64,000 bases of DNA from Christensenella massiliensis (GCA_900155415.1 LT700187.1:1612001-1676000); one strand, 5' to 3'. Positions 40,223 through 49,734 are shown, counted from the stretch's first letter. The notes: generated by a model from the letters alone, not told the origin. Made by a program: numbers and translations.

Positions 40223-41197
40223 ATGAGGAAAAGATGGATCGCACTATTTTTGTGTGTCGTGCTCTGCGCTGCGGCGCTTGCGGGGTGCGCTGCGCAGCCG
40301 GCGGAAGAAACAGGAACGCCGGAGACGTCTGAAAGCCCGGAGGCAAGTGTTTCCGCTGAAGCGGCTGAACCTTCCGGAACGGCAGAGGCAGACGGCGTGA
40401 CCGTAACAGATATGGCGGGAAATGAAGTGACGGTCAAAAAGGCAGACAAGATCGTTTCCCTTACGCCCGCGGGTACGGAGATCGTATGCGCGCTCGGCGC
40501 GGCGAAGCAGCTCGTTGGGGTGGACGCATATTCGGATTATCCGGAGATTACGGAGTCTATAGAGGTCGTCGGTGATTTCAACGGACCGGACGTGGAAAAA
40601 GTGGCGTCTCTTGAGCCTGACGTTGTGCTGGCAGGAACCGGCTTGCAGGAAGATGCTGTCGCCCAGCTTCAGGAGCTCGGGATCGCGGTCGCAGTCGTAG
40701 AGGCGACGACGTTTGACGAAATATCGGGTTCGATCGAACTGATCGGAGAGATCATCGGCGCGCAGGAAGAGGCCCAAACGGTGATTGGAGAGATCGACGC
40801 TGCGGTAGAAGAAGCGCAGGCGAACCAGCCGGCGGAAAAGAAAACTGTTTATTACGTCATGAGCTATGGTGAAAACGGCAACTGGACGAGCGGCCCGGGA
40901 AGCTTCATCAACACGATGATCGAGCTTGCAGGGGGAAAATGCGTGACGGAGGACGCCGAATATCCGTGGATCGAATATCCGGTGGAGGACCTTGTGGTCG
41001 CAAATCCCGACATCATACTCGTAGGAGAGACGATGGGAAGTGAAGCGGACGGATTGGCGCAGGCGCAGGGCTATCAGGACCTTGACGCGGTCAAAAACGG
41101 AAAGGTCTATGAGATCGACGCGAACGTGTTCACACGTCCCGGTCCGCGGATCGCGGAAGCGATTGCGCAGCTCAGCGAGATCTTAAACGAACAATGA
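40223..41197 (+). CDS. btuF: Cobalamin/corrinoid ABC transporter substrate-binding lipoprotein
   Basis: ATG 40223 after AGGAGGACA; an upstream in-frame ATG (40010) lies inside the riboswitch. 324 residues. Signal peptide with lipobox ALAGC (Cys22), a Ser/Glu-rich linker, then a class III (BtuF/FhuD-type) fold with KIVSLTPAGTEIVCALGA and EPDVVLAGTGLQ. The riboswitch upstream argues for a corrinoid rather than a siderophore ligand. Confidence 0.9.
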   Translation: MRKRWIALFLCVVLCAAALAGCAAQPAEETGTPETSESPEASVSAEAAEPSGTAEADGVTVTDMAGNEVTVKKADKIVSLTPAGTEIVCALGAAKQLVGVDAYSDYPEITESIEVVGDFNGPDVEKVASLEPDVVLAGTGLQEDAVAQLQELGIAVAVVEATTFDEISGSIELIGEIIGAQEEAQTVIGEIDAAVEEAQANQPAEKKTVYYVMSYGENGNWTSGPGSFINTMIELAGGKCVTEDAEYPWIEYPVEDLVVANPDIILVGETMGSEADGLAQAQGYQDLDAVKNGKVYEIDANVFTRPGPRIAEAIAQLSEILNEQ

Positions 41198-41213
41198 TCC
41201 GGCGGAACAGGAT

Positions 41214-42224
41214 ATGAAAAAAAGGACTGTAAAATTCGGAATACTTCTTTCGGCGCTCATCATAGGCGGCATAGCCGCCTTTGTGTGCGCCTTTTTCATT
41301 GGAAGCTCCGGGTTTTCGGTCGCAGAATTCGGGCGGATCATAGACGGCTCTGCCTCACAGACCGTATATAATATTTTCCTGAATATCCGGCTCCCGCGCG
41401 CGGTGGGAGCATTTCTTGTCGGTGCGGCGCTTGCCGTTTCCGGCTGCTGCCTTCAGGGCGTATTTAAAAACCCAATGGCAGATTCCTTTGTGCTCGGCGT
41501 TTCGTCGGGAGCGGCGCTCGGCGCGACGGTCGCCATGACGTTTCTGACGGGCATGAGCCTTTTCGGCGCGGGAACAACTGCCGTATTCAGCTTTGCCGGT
41601 GCGCTCGTTGCCGTATTTATCGTGTATAACATTTCACGCATACGCGGAAAGGTATCGACGTTTTCCCTGCTTCTTTCCGGTTTTTCCATGAGCGCGCTGT
41701 TTTCGGCGATCATTTATCTTATTATGCTGCTCAACCGGGACAAGATGGAAAATGTCGTCATGTGGAACATGGGAAGCCTTGCGAATATGACATGGGATAA
41801 GATATGGGTCGCGCTTCCCGTCATCCTTTTATGCTCTGCGCTGCTGATGTTTCATGCAAAGCCGCTCAATATCATGCTGAACGGAGACGAGGTCTCGCAG
41901 AGCCTCGGAGTGGATACGCATAAGACGCGCAGGAATATGCTTATTTTAACGTCTTTGCTTTCCGCGGTCGCGGTGTCGATCAGCGGGATCATCGGCTTTG
42001 TCGGCCTGATGGTGCCGCATCTTCTGCGCATGATCGCCGGGCCGGACAATAAAAAGCTGATGCCGCTCTGTTTTGTGGGCGGCGGCATGTATCTGCTCAT
42101 TTGCGATGTGATTGCCCGCGTGATCCTGAACGGGCAGGAGATGCCCGTGGGTATCGTAACGTCTATCTTCGGTGTGCCGTTCTTTATTTTTCTGCTGCGG
42201 CGCGGAAACAGGGGAGGGATCTAA
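41214..42224 (+). CDS. btuC: FecCD/BtuC-type ABC transporter permease
   Basis: 336 residues with about ten transmembrane helices. Family motifs: NIRLPRAVGAFLVGAALAVS, CLQGVFKNPMADSFVLGVSS and GIIGFVGLMVPHLLRMIAGP, the last contacting the ATPase. It lies 16 nt after the binding protein and abuts the ATPase gene. Confidence 0.93.
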   Translation: MKKRTVKFGILLSALIIGGIAAFVCAFFIGSSGFSVAEFGRIIDGSASQTVYNIFLNIRLPRAVGAFLVGAALAVSGCCLQGVFKNPMADSFVLGVSSGAALGATVAMTFLTGMSLFGAGTTAVFSFAGALVAVFIVYNISRIRGKVSTFSLLLSGFSMSALFSAIIYLIMLLNRDKMENVVMWNMGSLANMTWDKIWVALPVILLCSALLMFHAKPLNIMLNGDEVSQSLGVDTHKTRRNMLILTSLLSAVAVSISGIIGFVGLMVPHLLRMIAGPDNKKLMPLCFVGGGMYLLICDVIARVILNGQEMPVGIVTSIFGVPFFIFLLRRGNRGGI

Positions 42225-42995
42225 GTGGGAATCTGTATCAGGAACCTCGATTGCGGAGTAGGCGATACGCCGATCCTGCACGATATCTCCCTTACATTGA
42301 ATACGGGGATGATAGGCATCATAGGACCGAACGGCGCGGGAAAGACGACGCTTCTGCGGACGATTTCCGGCTATTTAAAGCCCGAAAGGGGAAGTGTGGA
42401 GATCGACGGAACGAACGTGCGGGAGATCGGTGTTAAGGCGCTGGCGAAAAAGATGGCGCTCGTGCCGCAGAATTATGCCTTGGAATATGATTTTACCGTG
42501 CTTGAAACTGTGCTCATGGGGCGCAATCCTCATAAAAAGACATTTGAGGGAGACAGCATGGAGGATATCCGTCTCGCGCGGGCGGCGATTGCCAAAACGG
42601 GGATCGCGCACCTTGAAAACCGGTCTGTGATCGGGCTTTCCGGCGGGGAATGGCAGCGCATGATCATTGCGCGGGCGCTTACCCAGCAGTCGAGCATCCT
42701 GCTGCTCGACGAGCCGGTCTCGAGCCTCGATATCAAGCATCAGGTGGGGATACTGTCTCTCGTAAACGAATTGGTACGGGACAGCGGGCTTTTATGCGTA
42801 TGCGTCCTGCACGATCTGAATCTTGCAAGCCACTATTGCAGCGAGATCGTGCTGATGAAGCAGGGGCGCATTGTCCGGCACGGGCCGACCAGAGACGTTT
42901 TGCAGAAAGATATCCTCGAGGAGGTCTACGATACGAAAATCCGTATGCTGCATGAAAATGACGGTTCCACCTATATTTTCCCGGAAATGCCGTGA
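42225..42995 (+). CDS. btuD: ABC transporter ATPase, BtuD/FecE type
   Basis: 256 residues from GTG 42225, directly after the permease stop. Walker A GPNGAGKTT (about 34-42), signature LSGGEWQRM, Walker B ILLLDEPVSSLD and the H-loop VLHDLNLA are all intact. It powers corrinoid uptake. End of the three-gene operon. Confidence 0.95.
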   Translation: MGICIRNLDCGVGDTPILHDISLTLNTGMIGIIGPNGAGKTTLLRTISGYLKPERGSVEIDGTNVREIGVKALAKKMALVPQNYALEYDFTVLETVLMGRNPHKKTFEGDSMEDIRLARAAIAKTGIAHLENRSVIGLSGGEWQRMIIARALTQQSSILLLDEPVSSLDIKHQVGILSLVNELVRDSGLLCVCVLHDLNLASHYCSEIVLMKQGRIVRHGPTRDVLQKDILEEVYDTKIRMLHENDGSTYIFPEMP

Positions 42996-43011
42996 TCAAA
43001 ACAAATAAAGG

Positions 43012-43041
43012 AAGCCGCACCGGTAAGGAGCGGCTTTTTTG
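43012..43041 (+). terminator. Terminator of the corrinoid importer operon
   Basis: AAGCCGC (43012-43018) pairs with GCGGCTT (43030-43036), followed by TTTTTG. Confidence 0.85.
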
Positions 43042-43119
43042 TTATATCCGGCGCATGTATGAGGAAGCGTCGAAAGGATTTGTTTTGTACATCGATTTTG
43101 ATGCGGATATGCGGCAGTC

Positions 43120-43129
43120 ATGCTATAAT
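43120..43129 (+). promoter_or_regulatory. Extended -10 promoter of the surface protease gene
   Basis: TGCTATAAT (TG-N-TATAAT, -10 at 43124-43129) about 64 nt before the start codon. No good -35 is visible at the right distance. Confidence 0.5.
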
Positions 43130-43192
43130 ATCTGTAGTATAAAATGAACAGGCGTGCGCATGTGCGGGCGCATAGGATGGAGAATCGACAGA

Positions 43193-46100
43193 ATGAAAAA
43201 AACAGTAAGCTTATTTTTAGCGGTGGTTTTGGCTGTAACGGCAGTATTTTCCTGTGCGCCGCTTGCTTTTGCATCGGAGTTTCTTGTCGTGGAAAATTGC
43301 GAAGAACCAGACGAAAGCGGCCTCTATACGGCGCAGGAGGATACAACGGTAAGGATTGCGGATCCTGCCTCCGTGCAGGGGCAGCCGCTTCACTATATGC
43401 TGATCTTCACGTTGAAGAACAAGGAAATGAGGGTCACGGAGCAAATAGAATATGAACCGTCGCAACCGCTGCGCCTCACCGATGCGATCATTCGGGCAAT
43501 AGAGGACGGCGTGCTTACGCAGGAAGAGCTTGAGGGCGTCAGTGTTGCCATTCTGAGCATGACAGTCGGAGATGAAGACGCGGCCCTGTCGGAGGATATA
43601 CGTTTTCTTCCGGCGGCCTGCGCGCCGGTCGAATTTTTACAAGAGGAGGGGCAATATCCTGTTTCTGAGGAGATCGGTCTTTCTACACAAACGCAGGACG
43701 CAGAGATACGCTATACGCTGGACGGGACCTCTCCGCTCCATGAAAGCGCGCTGTTTTACGATAGGAACACGGGGATCGTATTGACGGAAGATATGAATAT
43801 CCGCGCAAGCGCGCGCAAGGCTGGGCTCAAAAGCAGTGAAATAGTACAGGCGGCCTATACGGTGGCAAAAAGCGGAGCGGTCGCGGCTTCTCCCGTGCCG
43901 GGAACTGTTCCTGCTGGAACGGAGGTCACTCTTTCGGCTGCTGAAGGAGAAACTATCCTCTATACGACGGATGGAAGCGTACCGGAAAAGGGCGCGGCCG
44001 GAACGGAGGACGCAGGAACAAACCGGGCGTCCGTAACGGTAAACGGGGATATGGTGATCAGCGCCCGAACCTATAACGGGGCTGCCGCACCGGGAGATGT
44101 GCAGCGTTTTTCCTATCGGGTGTCGGGTGCGGGTGACACTTACGAACCAAACGACAGCGCCGTTTCCGCAACGGAGGTCTCCTTTCCCGCAAAGCTGAAA
44201 GCGACGCTCCATACCGCTTCCGATGTAGATTATTATAAATTCCACTACAACTACCAAATGCCTGTAGAGCTGCTGCTCTTTCAGCCGGATGATGACAACG
44301 CGGCCTATACGCTCAGCCTGCTTGACGAAAGCGGAACAGAGGTCGCGCGCAGCGAATTGGAGGGCGATCAGCGCATCACAGCAAAATTGAGCGAAGGAGA
44401 CTATTATGCCGTTGTACAGGGAAACGGCGGATATTTTACGGAGCAGGAATATACGCTCGTGCTTTCCAAGCAGGCTGCGGAGGGGATCGATCTTTCTGAA
44501 TATAACATGCTGAACGCGATGCTCAATGCAGACTCATCTGAAGATTGCTACACGCCGACGGAGGGGCGCGGCGGTATTCTTTCAGGCGGGGACGTCTATA
44601 TGGCGCTCGCCTATCTTGCGCGATGGAGCGGCCCGGTCCTCGAGGCAGACGATCCGTATATGCTGGATGAACTGGATTATTTTGATTTTACCTATAACGA
44701 GGTGCCCGCGCGGTATCATTTGCGGCAGGCGATCCTGCTGCCCGACCGGGAGAAGAACGCGGAGGATACGCTGCATTATAAAAACGCGATCTATACCTAC
44801 GGGGCGATTTACTGCGGGCTGCGGCATATAGAGGGAGAAAACGGTTATTACGACGAGACGGGCTCCTACTATTATAAGCCGGAGGAGGATATGGCGGGCG
44901 GCGGCCACGCGATCTCGCTCGTAGGCTGGGACGATACGGTCCCGGCGGAAAGCTTCACCGTAACAGTGGACGGAGAAACCTATACGCCGGCGGGAGACGG
45001 AGCGTTTATTGCGAAAAACAATTACGGAACAGAAAAGGGACAGAACGGTTTTTTCTATATCTCCTATTATAGTGCGGACCTTTCGGCAAACTCGGCCGCG
45101 GCAATTTTTGTGGATGATCCGGCAGACAGCTACGATAACATCTATCAGTATGACATGCTGGGCTATACTAATTATTATGAGCCAAGCCAATATTCGCGCG
45201 GAAAGGTGCTGTACACAAAAAATGTGTTTGAAGCGGCGGGAGATCAGGCGATAAAGGCAGTCTCTTTCTATGCGATGCATGAGGAGCAGGACTACGATGT
45301 CTATATCGAAGCGAATGGGGAGACGAAGCATGTCGCCAGCGGAACGCATAAATATAAGGGATATTATACGGTAGAGCTCGGTGATGGGATGCTGGTTTCA
45401 AGCGGTGAAACATTCAGCGTGATAATACGCCTGCAAAACCGTGACGGAAGCGATGTTGCGGCGGCGATCGAAATGCCGATATCGGGGAGGTCGGAACGGG
45501 CGAAAGCGCAGGCCGGACAGAGCTTTACAAGCGCGGACGGAAGGACGTGGACAGATATCTCGCAGCAGTATTCGGCCAATAACTGCATCAAGGTATTTAC
45601 GGACGGTGAAGGAGGCGGCACGAACGAAGAAGACCAAGGCGAGCCGGGAACGGCGCTGCGCGTCTCCCAGCTTTCCGGAACCGGCATTTCTGCTCCGGCA
45701 GCAACGGCGGATACGGCTTCGGCGAGCGGTCAAAACCGGACGGCGGCTCTTCCGCAGGGAGAGACGGCAGCGCCGGCTACTGAGCTTCCGGAGAAATTTG
45801 ACCTGCGGGATGCAGGCGCGGTCACACCGCCGAAAAATCAGGGCTGGATCCCCTCGTGCTGGACGTTCGCGGCAATGAGCAGCGCGGAAAGCATCCTGCT
45901 GCGGCAGAATAATATCGCGGAAAAGCTTGGGGTGGAAAGCATAAGCATAAACAGCGCGGATTCAGTAGACCTAAAAGCGGAGGGAACGGCCGAGTTTACA
46001 GCGGCGGCGGTCGTCATGCCGGATGAAGAAGAATTTTCCGGTGTGAAATGGAGCTATGCGGGCGACCTCGACAGTATTGAGATCAAAATGGAGGATTCGG

Positions 46101-46414
46101 TAAGCGGAGAGCAGACAGTCCTTTTTACTGCGAAGCTTCCCGGAACGGTGACCATTACGGCAACGAGCACGGCGGATGATACGAAGTCAGTCAGCAAGAC
46201 GATAGAGATCACACAGGCAAGTCCGCAGCCTGCACCGGGTCCAAGTTCTCAGCCGGACGGAAACGGCGGAACGGGGCAGGATACGGCTGGGGTACAAGAT
46301 TCTCCAAAGACGAACGACGGCAAAGATATGACGCTGTGGATCGTGCTTGCCGTTGCTGCGGCCGCGGCAGTCGTTGTGGCTGTCATCCTGCTGAACCGGA
46401 AAAAGAAGCAATAG
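43193..46414 (+). CDS. Surface papain-like cysteine protease with catalytic halves in swapped order
   Basis: 1073 residues from ATG 43193. Order: signal peptide (1-28); two chitobiase-C-like beta domains (about 155-315, each with YT-DG-P); a PPC-like domain (about 320-425); then a papain C-half with His572 (GGGHAISLVGWDD) and Asn609 (AKNNYG); a lectin-like domain; and only then the papain N-half with DLRDAGAVTPPKNQG and Cys889 (SCWTFAAMSS). In ordinary C1A enzymes the Cys half comes first. An Ig-like domain, SPKTND, a membrane helix and RKKKQ end the protein, suggesting wall or membrane anchoring. Confidence 0.85.
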   Translation: MKKTVSLFLAVVLAVTAVFSCAPLAFASEFLVVENCEEPDESGLYTAQEDTTVRIADPASVQGQPLHYMLIFTLKNKEMRVTEQIEYEPSQPLRLTDAIIRAIEDGVLTQEELEGVSVAILSMTVGDEDAALSEDIRFLPAACAPVEFLQEEGQYPVSEEIGLSTQTQDAEIRYTLDGTSPLHESALFYDRNTGIVLTEDMNIRASARKAGLKSSEIVQAAYTVAKSGAVAASPVPGTVPAGTEVTLSAAEGETILYTTDGSVPEKGAAGTEDAGTNRASVTVNGDMVISARTYNGAAAPGDVQRFSYRVSGAGDTYEPNDSAVSATEVSFPAKLKATLHTASDVDYYKFHYNYQMPVELLLFQPDDDNAAYTLSLLDESGTEVARSELEGDQRITAKLSEGDYYAVVQGNGGYFTEQEYTLVLSKQAAEGIDLSEYNMLNAMLNADSSEDCYTPTEGRGGILSGGDVYMALAYLARWSGPVLEADDPYMLDELDYFDFTYNEVPARYHLRQAILLPDREKNAEDTLHYKNAIYTYGAIYCGLRHIEGENGYYDETGSYYYKPEEDMAGGGHAISLVGWDDTVPAESFTVTVDGETYTPAGDGAFIAKNNYGTEKGQNGFFYISYYSADLSANSAAAIFVDDPADSYDNIYQYDMLGYTNYYEPSQYSRGKVLYTKNVFEAAGDQAIKAVSFYAMHEEQDYDVYIEANGETKHVASGTHKYKGYYTVELGDGMLVSSGETFSVIIRLQNRDGSDVAAAIEMPISGRSERAKAQAGQSFTSADGRTWTDISQQYSANNCIKVFTDGEGGGTNEEDQGEPGTALRVSQLSGTGISAPAATADTASASGQNRTAALPQGETAAPATELPEKFDLRDAGAVTPPKNQGWIPSCWTFAAMSSAESILLRQNNIAEKLGVESISINSADSVDLKAEGTAEFTAAAVVMPDEEEFSGVKWSYAGDLDSIEIKMEDSVSGEQTVLFTAKLPGTVTITATSTADDTKSVSKTIEITQASPQPAPGPSSQPDGNGGTGQDTAGVQDSPKTNDGKDMTLWIVLAVAAAAAVVVAVILLNRKKKQ

Positions 46415-46429
46415 CATGGCGCGGGACGC

Positions 46430-46458
46430 TTGAAAAAAGCGTATCAAAATGATAAACT
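46430..46458 (+). promoter_or_regulatory. proS promoter
   Basis: TTGAAA (46430-46435), 17 nt, TAAACT (46453-46458), 35 nt before the start codon. No T-box leader is present. Confidence 0.6.
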
Positions 46459-46493
46459 ATTAGAGTTTCAGTACATATTTGAAGGAGAGAGCT

Positions 46494-47936
46494 ATGGCAA
46501 AGCAGACAGGCGGTTTTGTGGAACACATCACGCCGCAGAGCGAAGATTTTTCACGGTGGTATACGGACGTCATCAAAATGGCGGATATGGTCGACTATTC
46601 CGAAGTGAAGGGCTGCATGGTCATCAAGCAGTACGGTTATGGAATATGGGAGCTGATCCAGCGTCAGCTTGACGACAGGTTCAAAGCGACGGGGCATAAA
46701 AACGCGTATTTTCCGTTACTGATTCCCAAACATTTGTTGGAAAAGGAAGCGGAGCATGTAGAGGGGTTTGCTCCGGAGGCTGCATGGGTCACGATCGGCG
46801 GAAAAGAGAAGCTGGCGGAGCCGCTGTGCATTCGTCCCACGTCCGAAACGATCATCTGCTCCATGTACTCCAAGTGGGTGCAGAGTTACCGCGACCTGCC
46901 CGTGCTGCTCAACCAATGGTGCAACGTTATGCGTTGGGAAAAGAGTACCCGTCCTTTCCTGCGGACTTCTGAATTTTTATGGCAGGAAGGGCATACCGTA
47001 CATGCAACACAGGAGGAAGCAGAGAAAGAAACGGTGCGCATGCTGAACGTTTACCGCGAATTTATGGAAAATGTGCTTGCAATCCCCGTGATTGCAGGGC
47101 AGAAGAGCGAAAAGGAAAAATTCGCGGGCGCGGACCACACCTATACGGTGGAGGCGATGATGCTGGACGGAAAGGCGCTCCAGATGGGAACGTCGCATAA
47201 TCTCGGACAGAATTTCGCTAAAGCCTACGATATCCAGTTCCTCGACCGGGACGGGCAGCTGAAGTATGCATGGCAGACCTCATGGGGGGTTTCCACCCGT
47301 ATGATCGGCGGTCTCATCATGGTACACGGGGACGAACGCGGATTGAAGCTGCCGCCGCGCGTCGCGCCGATCCAGTGCGTGATCGTTCCGGTGGCCGCGC
47401 ATAAAGAGGGCGTATTGGAAAAAGCGCAGGAGCTTTACGATATTTTAAAAGATGCGGGAATACGCGTAGAGCTTGACGACCGCGACCAAAGCCCGGGCTG
47501 GAAGTTCAACGAATGGGAGCTGAAGGGCGTTCCGGTGCGGCTTGAAATCGGCCCGCGCGATATCGAAAAGGGCGCGTGTATGCTTGCTCGCAGAGACACC
47601 TGCGAAAAGGCAGCCTATCCACTTGAAAATATCGGGGAGACTGTGCAGGAGCTGCTCGACCGTATCCACGACGATATGCTTGCGGGCGCGCTTGCGCACC
47701 GTGAGGAACGCACGTTTGATGCGCATAACTGGGAAGAATTTATGCAGGGAATCGAAGAGGGACACGGATTTGTCCGCGCAATGTGGTGCGGAGAGACAGA
47801 GTGTGAGGAAGCGATCAAAGAAAAAACAGGAGTGACGACCCGTTGTGCTCCGTTTGAGCAAAAGGACCTCGGAGAGGTCTGCGTTCACTGCGGAAAGCCT
47901 GCAAAGAAGATGATGTATTTTGCAAAATCCTATTGA
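46494..47936 (+). CDS. proS: Prolyl-tRNA synthetase, archaeal/eukaryotic-type short form
   Basis: ATG 46494 with GAAGGAGAG before it; 480 residues. The class II core shows LCIRPTSETIICSMYSKWVQ, RWEKSTRPFLRTSEFLWQEG and GVSTRMIGGLIMVHGDERGL. There is no INS editing insertion. The C-terminal part carries cysteines for zinc (WCGETECEE, CVHCGKP) and ends AKSY, as in the ProS type 3 branch. It charges tRNA-Pro. Confidence 0.97.
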   Translation: MAKQTGGFVEHITPQSEDFSRWYTDVIKMADMVDYSEVKGCMVIKQYGYGIWELIQRQLDDRFKATGHKNAYFPLLIPKHLLEKEAEHVEGFAPEAAWVTIGGKEKLAEPLCIRPTSETIICSMYSKWVQSYRDLPVLLNQWCNVMRWEKSTRPFLRTSEFLWQEGHTVHATQEEAEKETVRMLNVYREFMENVLAIPVIAGQKSEKEKFAGADHTYTVEAMMLDGKALQMGTSHNLGQNFAKAYDIQFLDRDGQLKYAWQTSWGVSTRMIGGLIMVHGDERGLKLPPRVAPIQCVIVPVAAHKEGVLEKAQELYDILKDAGIRVELDDRDQSPGWKFNEWELKGVPVRLEIGPRDIEKGACMLARRDTCEKAAYPLENIGETVQELLDRIHDDMLAGALAHREERTFDAHNWEEFMQGIEEGHGFVRAMWCGETECEEAIKEKTGVTTRCAPFEQKDLGEVCVHCGKPAKKMMYFAKSY

Positions 47937-47966
47937 TCCTGCGCTATATTGCCAAAAGAGACCTAT

Positions 47967-48006
47967 AAGGCCGCTCCGGACAGATGTTTCCGGACGGCCT
48001 TTTTTA
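47967..48006 (+). terminator. proS terminator
   Basis: AAGGCCG and CCGGA pair with TCCGG and CGGCCTT across an 8-nt loop with small bulges, followed by TTTTT. Confidence 0.85.
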
Positions 48007-48058
48007 TGCGAAATACCGGTTATTGTGAAAGTATTAGCCTCAGAATTTAATATTGTGC

Positions 48059-48064
48059 TATAAT
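48059..48064 (+). promoter_or_regulatory. Extended -10 promoter of the flavodoxin gene
   Basis: TGCTATAAT, with the -10 at 48059-48064, 21 nt before ATG 48086. No convincing -35. Confidence 0.45.
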
Positions 48065-48085
48065 AAAAAACGGGAGGCAACGGAA

Positions 48086-48496
48086 ATGGTGGAGATACGG
48101 TATTTTTCAAAATCGGGCAATACGAAGGCGATCGCCCAGTCCATTGCTGCTGCAGTCGGCGCGGAGGCGCACGACATAAGCACGCCGCTTTCAGGCAAGG
48201 CAGATATTTTGTTCCTTGGAGGCGCAGTATATGCGTTTCGCATTGCGGGAAAGCTGAAAAAATTTATCAAAACGCTTTCACCGGAAGCGGTAGGAAAAGT
48301 CGTGGTTTTCAGCACGGCCGGAAATCCGGCAGGCGCGTCGCAGCTCATCAAAAAGCAGCTGCGGAAATGCGGTATCGTGCCGGCCGCAGAGGAGTTTCAC
48401 TGCGTGGGCAGACTGGCAGAGGATGAAGCGGTGCAAAAACAGGCGGCACAGTTTGCGCGGGAGACTATAGACAGGTTGGATCATGACAAAAGATAG
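48086..48496 (+). CDS. Flavodoxin-like protein
   Basis: 136 residues from ATG 48086 after ACGGGAGG. The FMN phosphate loop YFSKSGNTKAIA is clear, followed by GKADILFLGGAVYAFRIAGK and KVVVFSTAGNPAG. It probably carries electrons at low potential. The adjacent nitroreductase (12 nt away) shares the transcript and may be a redox partner (inference). Confidence 0.88.
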   Translation: MVEIRYFSKSGNTKAIAQSIAAAVGAEAHDISTPLSGKADILFLGGAVYAFRIAGKLKKFIKTLSPEAVGKVVVFSTAGNPAGASQLIKKQLRKCGIVPAAEEFHCVGRLAEDEAVQKQAAQFARETIDRLDHDKR

Positions 48497-48508
48497 GAGG
48501 TATGCTAT

Positions 48509-49027
48509 ATGGGCTTTTTAGAACTTGCAAAAAAAAGGTATTCTGTACGGAAATATAAAAACACGCCGGTAGAAGAAGAAAAGCTGAAACGGATACTCGA
48601 GGCGGGCCGCGTCGCGCCTACCGGAAAAAATAATCAGCCGCAGCGGCTGATCGTGGTAAGAAGCGAAAAAGGGCTTGAAAAGATCGGTAAGGCTGCGCGT
48701 ATTTACGGCGCTCCCTGCGTGATCATCGTATGCAGCGATACGCAGGAAACATGGGAGCGTCCGTTTGACGGGAAGAAGCTGACGGATATTGATGCGAGCA
48801 TCGTGACAGATCACATGATGCTGCAGGCGACGGAGCTCGGACTCGGCACCTTGTGGATCTGTTGGTTCGACCCACAGGTGCTGCGTGCAGAATTTGAGAT
48901 ACCGGAGCATCTGGAGATCGTGAGCCTGCTCGCCGTGGGATATGCAGACGGCGAGCCGCAGAGCCCGGAGCGGCACGGCAGAATGCGCCTGCCGCTCGAA
49001 AAAACTGTATTTTATGAAAACATGTAA
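48509..49027 (+). CDS. Nitroreductase-family flavoprotein
   Basis: 172 residues after ATAGGAGG. FMN contacts RYSVRKYKNTPVEEEKL, VAPTGKNNQPQRLIVV and TELGLGTLWICWFDP are typical of the NfsA/FRP-like fold. The natural substrate cannot be told from sequence; these enzymes reduce nitroaromatics, quinones or flavins. Confidence 0.9.
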   Translation: MGFLELAKKRYSVRKYKNTPVEEEKLKRILEAGRVAPTGKNNQPQRLIVVRSEKGLEKIGKAARIYGAPCVIIVCSDTQETWERPFDGKKLTDIDASIVTDHMMLQATELGLGTLWICWFDPQVLRAEFEIPEHLEIVSLLAVGYADGEPQSPERHGRMRLPLEKTVFYENM

Positions 49028-49069
49028 CAGCCTTCGGGCTTCTCGAATAAGCTATTTGGTTTTCAAATC

Positions 49070-49098
49070 AAAAGGACGTGCTGAAGCACGTCCTTTTT
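49070..49098 (+). terminator. Terminator after the nitroreductase gene
   Basis: AAAGGACGTGC-TGAA-GCACGTCCTTT, a perfect 11-bp stem followed by TT; A-run upstream allows use from both sides. Confidence 0.88.
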
Positions 49099-49136
49099 GT
49101 GCGGCAACGGATAAGCGGCAACTGCGGGCGCGGCAT

Positions 49137-49718
49137 TTATTGCTCTTGGACCGCGCGGTCAAAATTGGCGACGCCGTTATAAAGAACCTGAAAGATCAGA
49201 CGTGAAACTTGGTCTGCAGACTCCGGCGTTCCATCCTGAAGCCACTTTTGCAGGATACTGATGCAGCCTGTGATGCCGAACACAGACAGATAGTCTTTTG
49301 TACGCGTGTCGAGGCCGGAATAGATTTGTACGGGCATGATGTCGGGCAGCTTCATGATCTCCCGCTGGATATCGGGCTCGCAGTGATCGCTTAAGAGCGC
49401 TTTGAAAAGCGGCGCGTTTTCCTGAACGTATTCAAGGATCAGGCTGAGGACCTGAAAGGAAATAGGGCTTCCGCTGCCGACCGTCTGCTGCTCCAGATGC
49501 TTTGTGATGTTTTGCAGCACCTCCTGCTCCATGTGGTGCAGGAGGTCGTATTGGTCGTGGAAATGCGCGTAAAACGTACTTCGGTTAACGTCGGCCAGCT
49601 CGCATAACGACTTCACGGAAATTTTAGAGATATGCTCCTCCTGCATTAATGTGATGAGCGCGTTTTTTAAAGCATCGAGCGTATATTTCACACGGCGGTC
49701 TGTTTTTCGGGTGTTCAT
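49137..49718 (-). CDS. TetR/AcrR-family regulator
   Basis: 193 residues. N-terminal HTH: ALITLMQEEHISKISVKSLC followed by ELADVNRSTFYAHFHDQYDL. The C-terminal half resembles the TetR_C_8 group. It is divergent from the MMPL operon with about 158 nt between, so it most likely represses the exporter until a lipophilic ligand binds. Confidence 0.92.
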   Translation of the reverse strand: MNTRKTDRRVKYTLDALKNALITLMQEEHISKISVKSLCELADVNRSTFYAHFHDQYDLLHHMEQEVLQNITKHLEQQTVGSGSPISFQVLSLILEYVQENAPLFKALLSDHCEPDIQREIMKLPDIMPVQIYSGLDTRTKDYLSVFGITGCISILQKWLQDGTPESADQVSRLIFQVLYNGVANFDRAVQEQ

Positions 49719-49734
49719 ATTAAGCCTCCAAATT

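Noticed and set aside
46300-46414. Canonical LPXTG sorting signal on the surface protease
   Set aside because: The tail has SPKTND, a membrane helix and basic end, but not LPXTG; called only sortase-like.
46414-46493. T-box leader for proS
   Set aside because: The gap is only about 80 nt and has no T-box motif or specifier stem.
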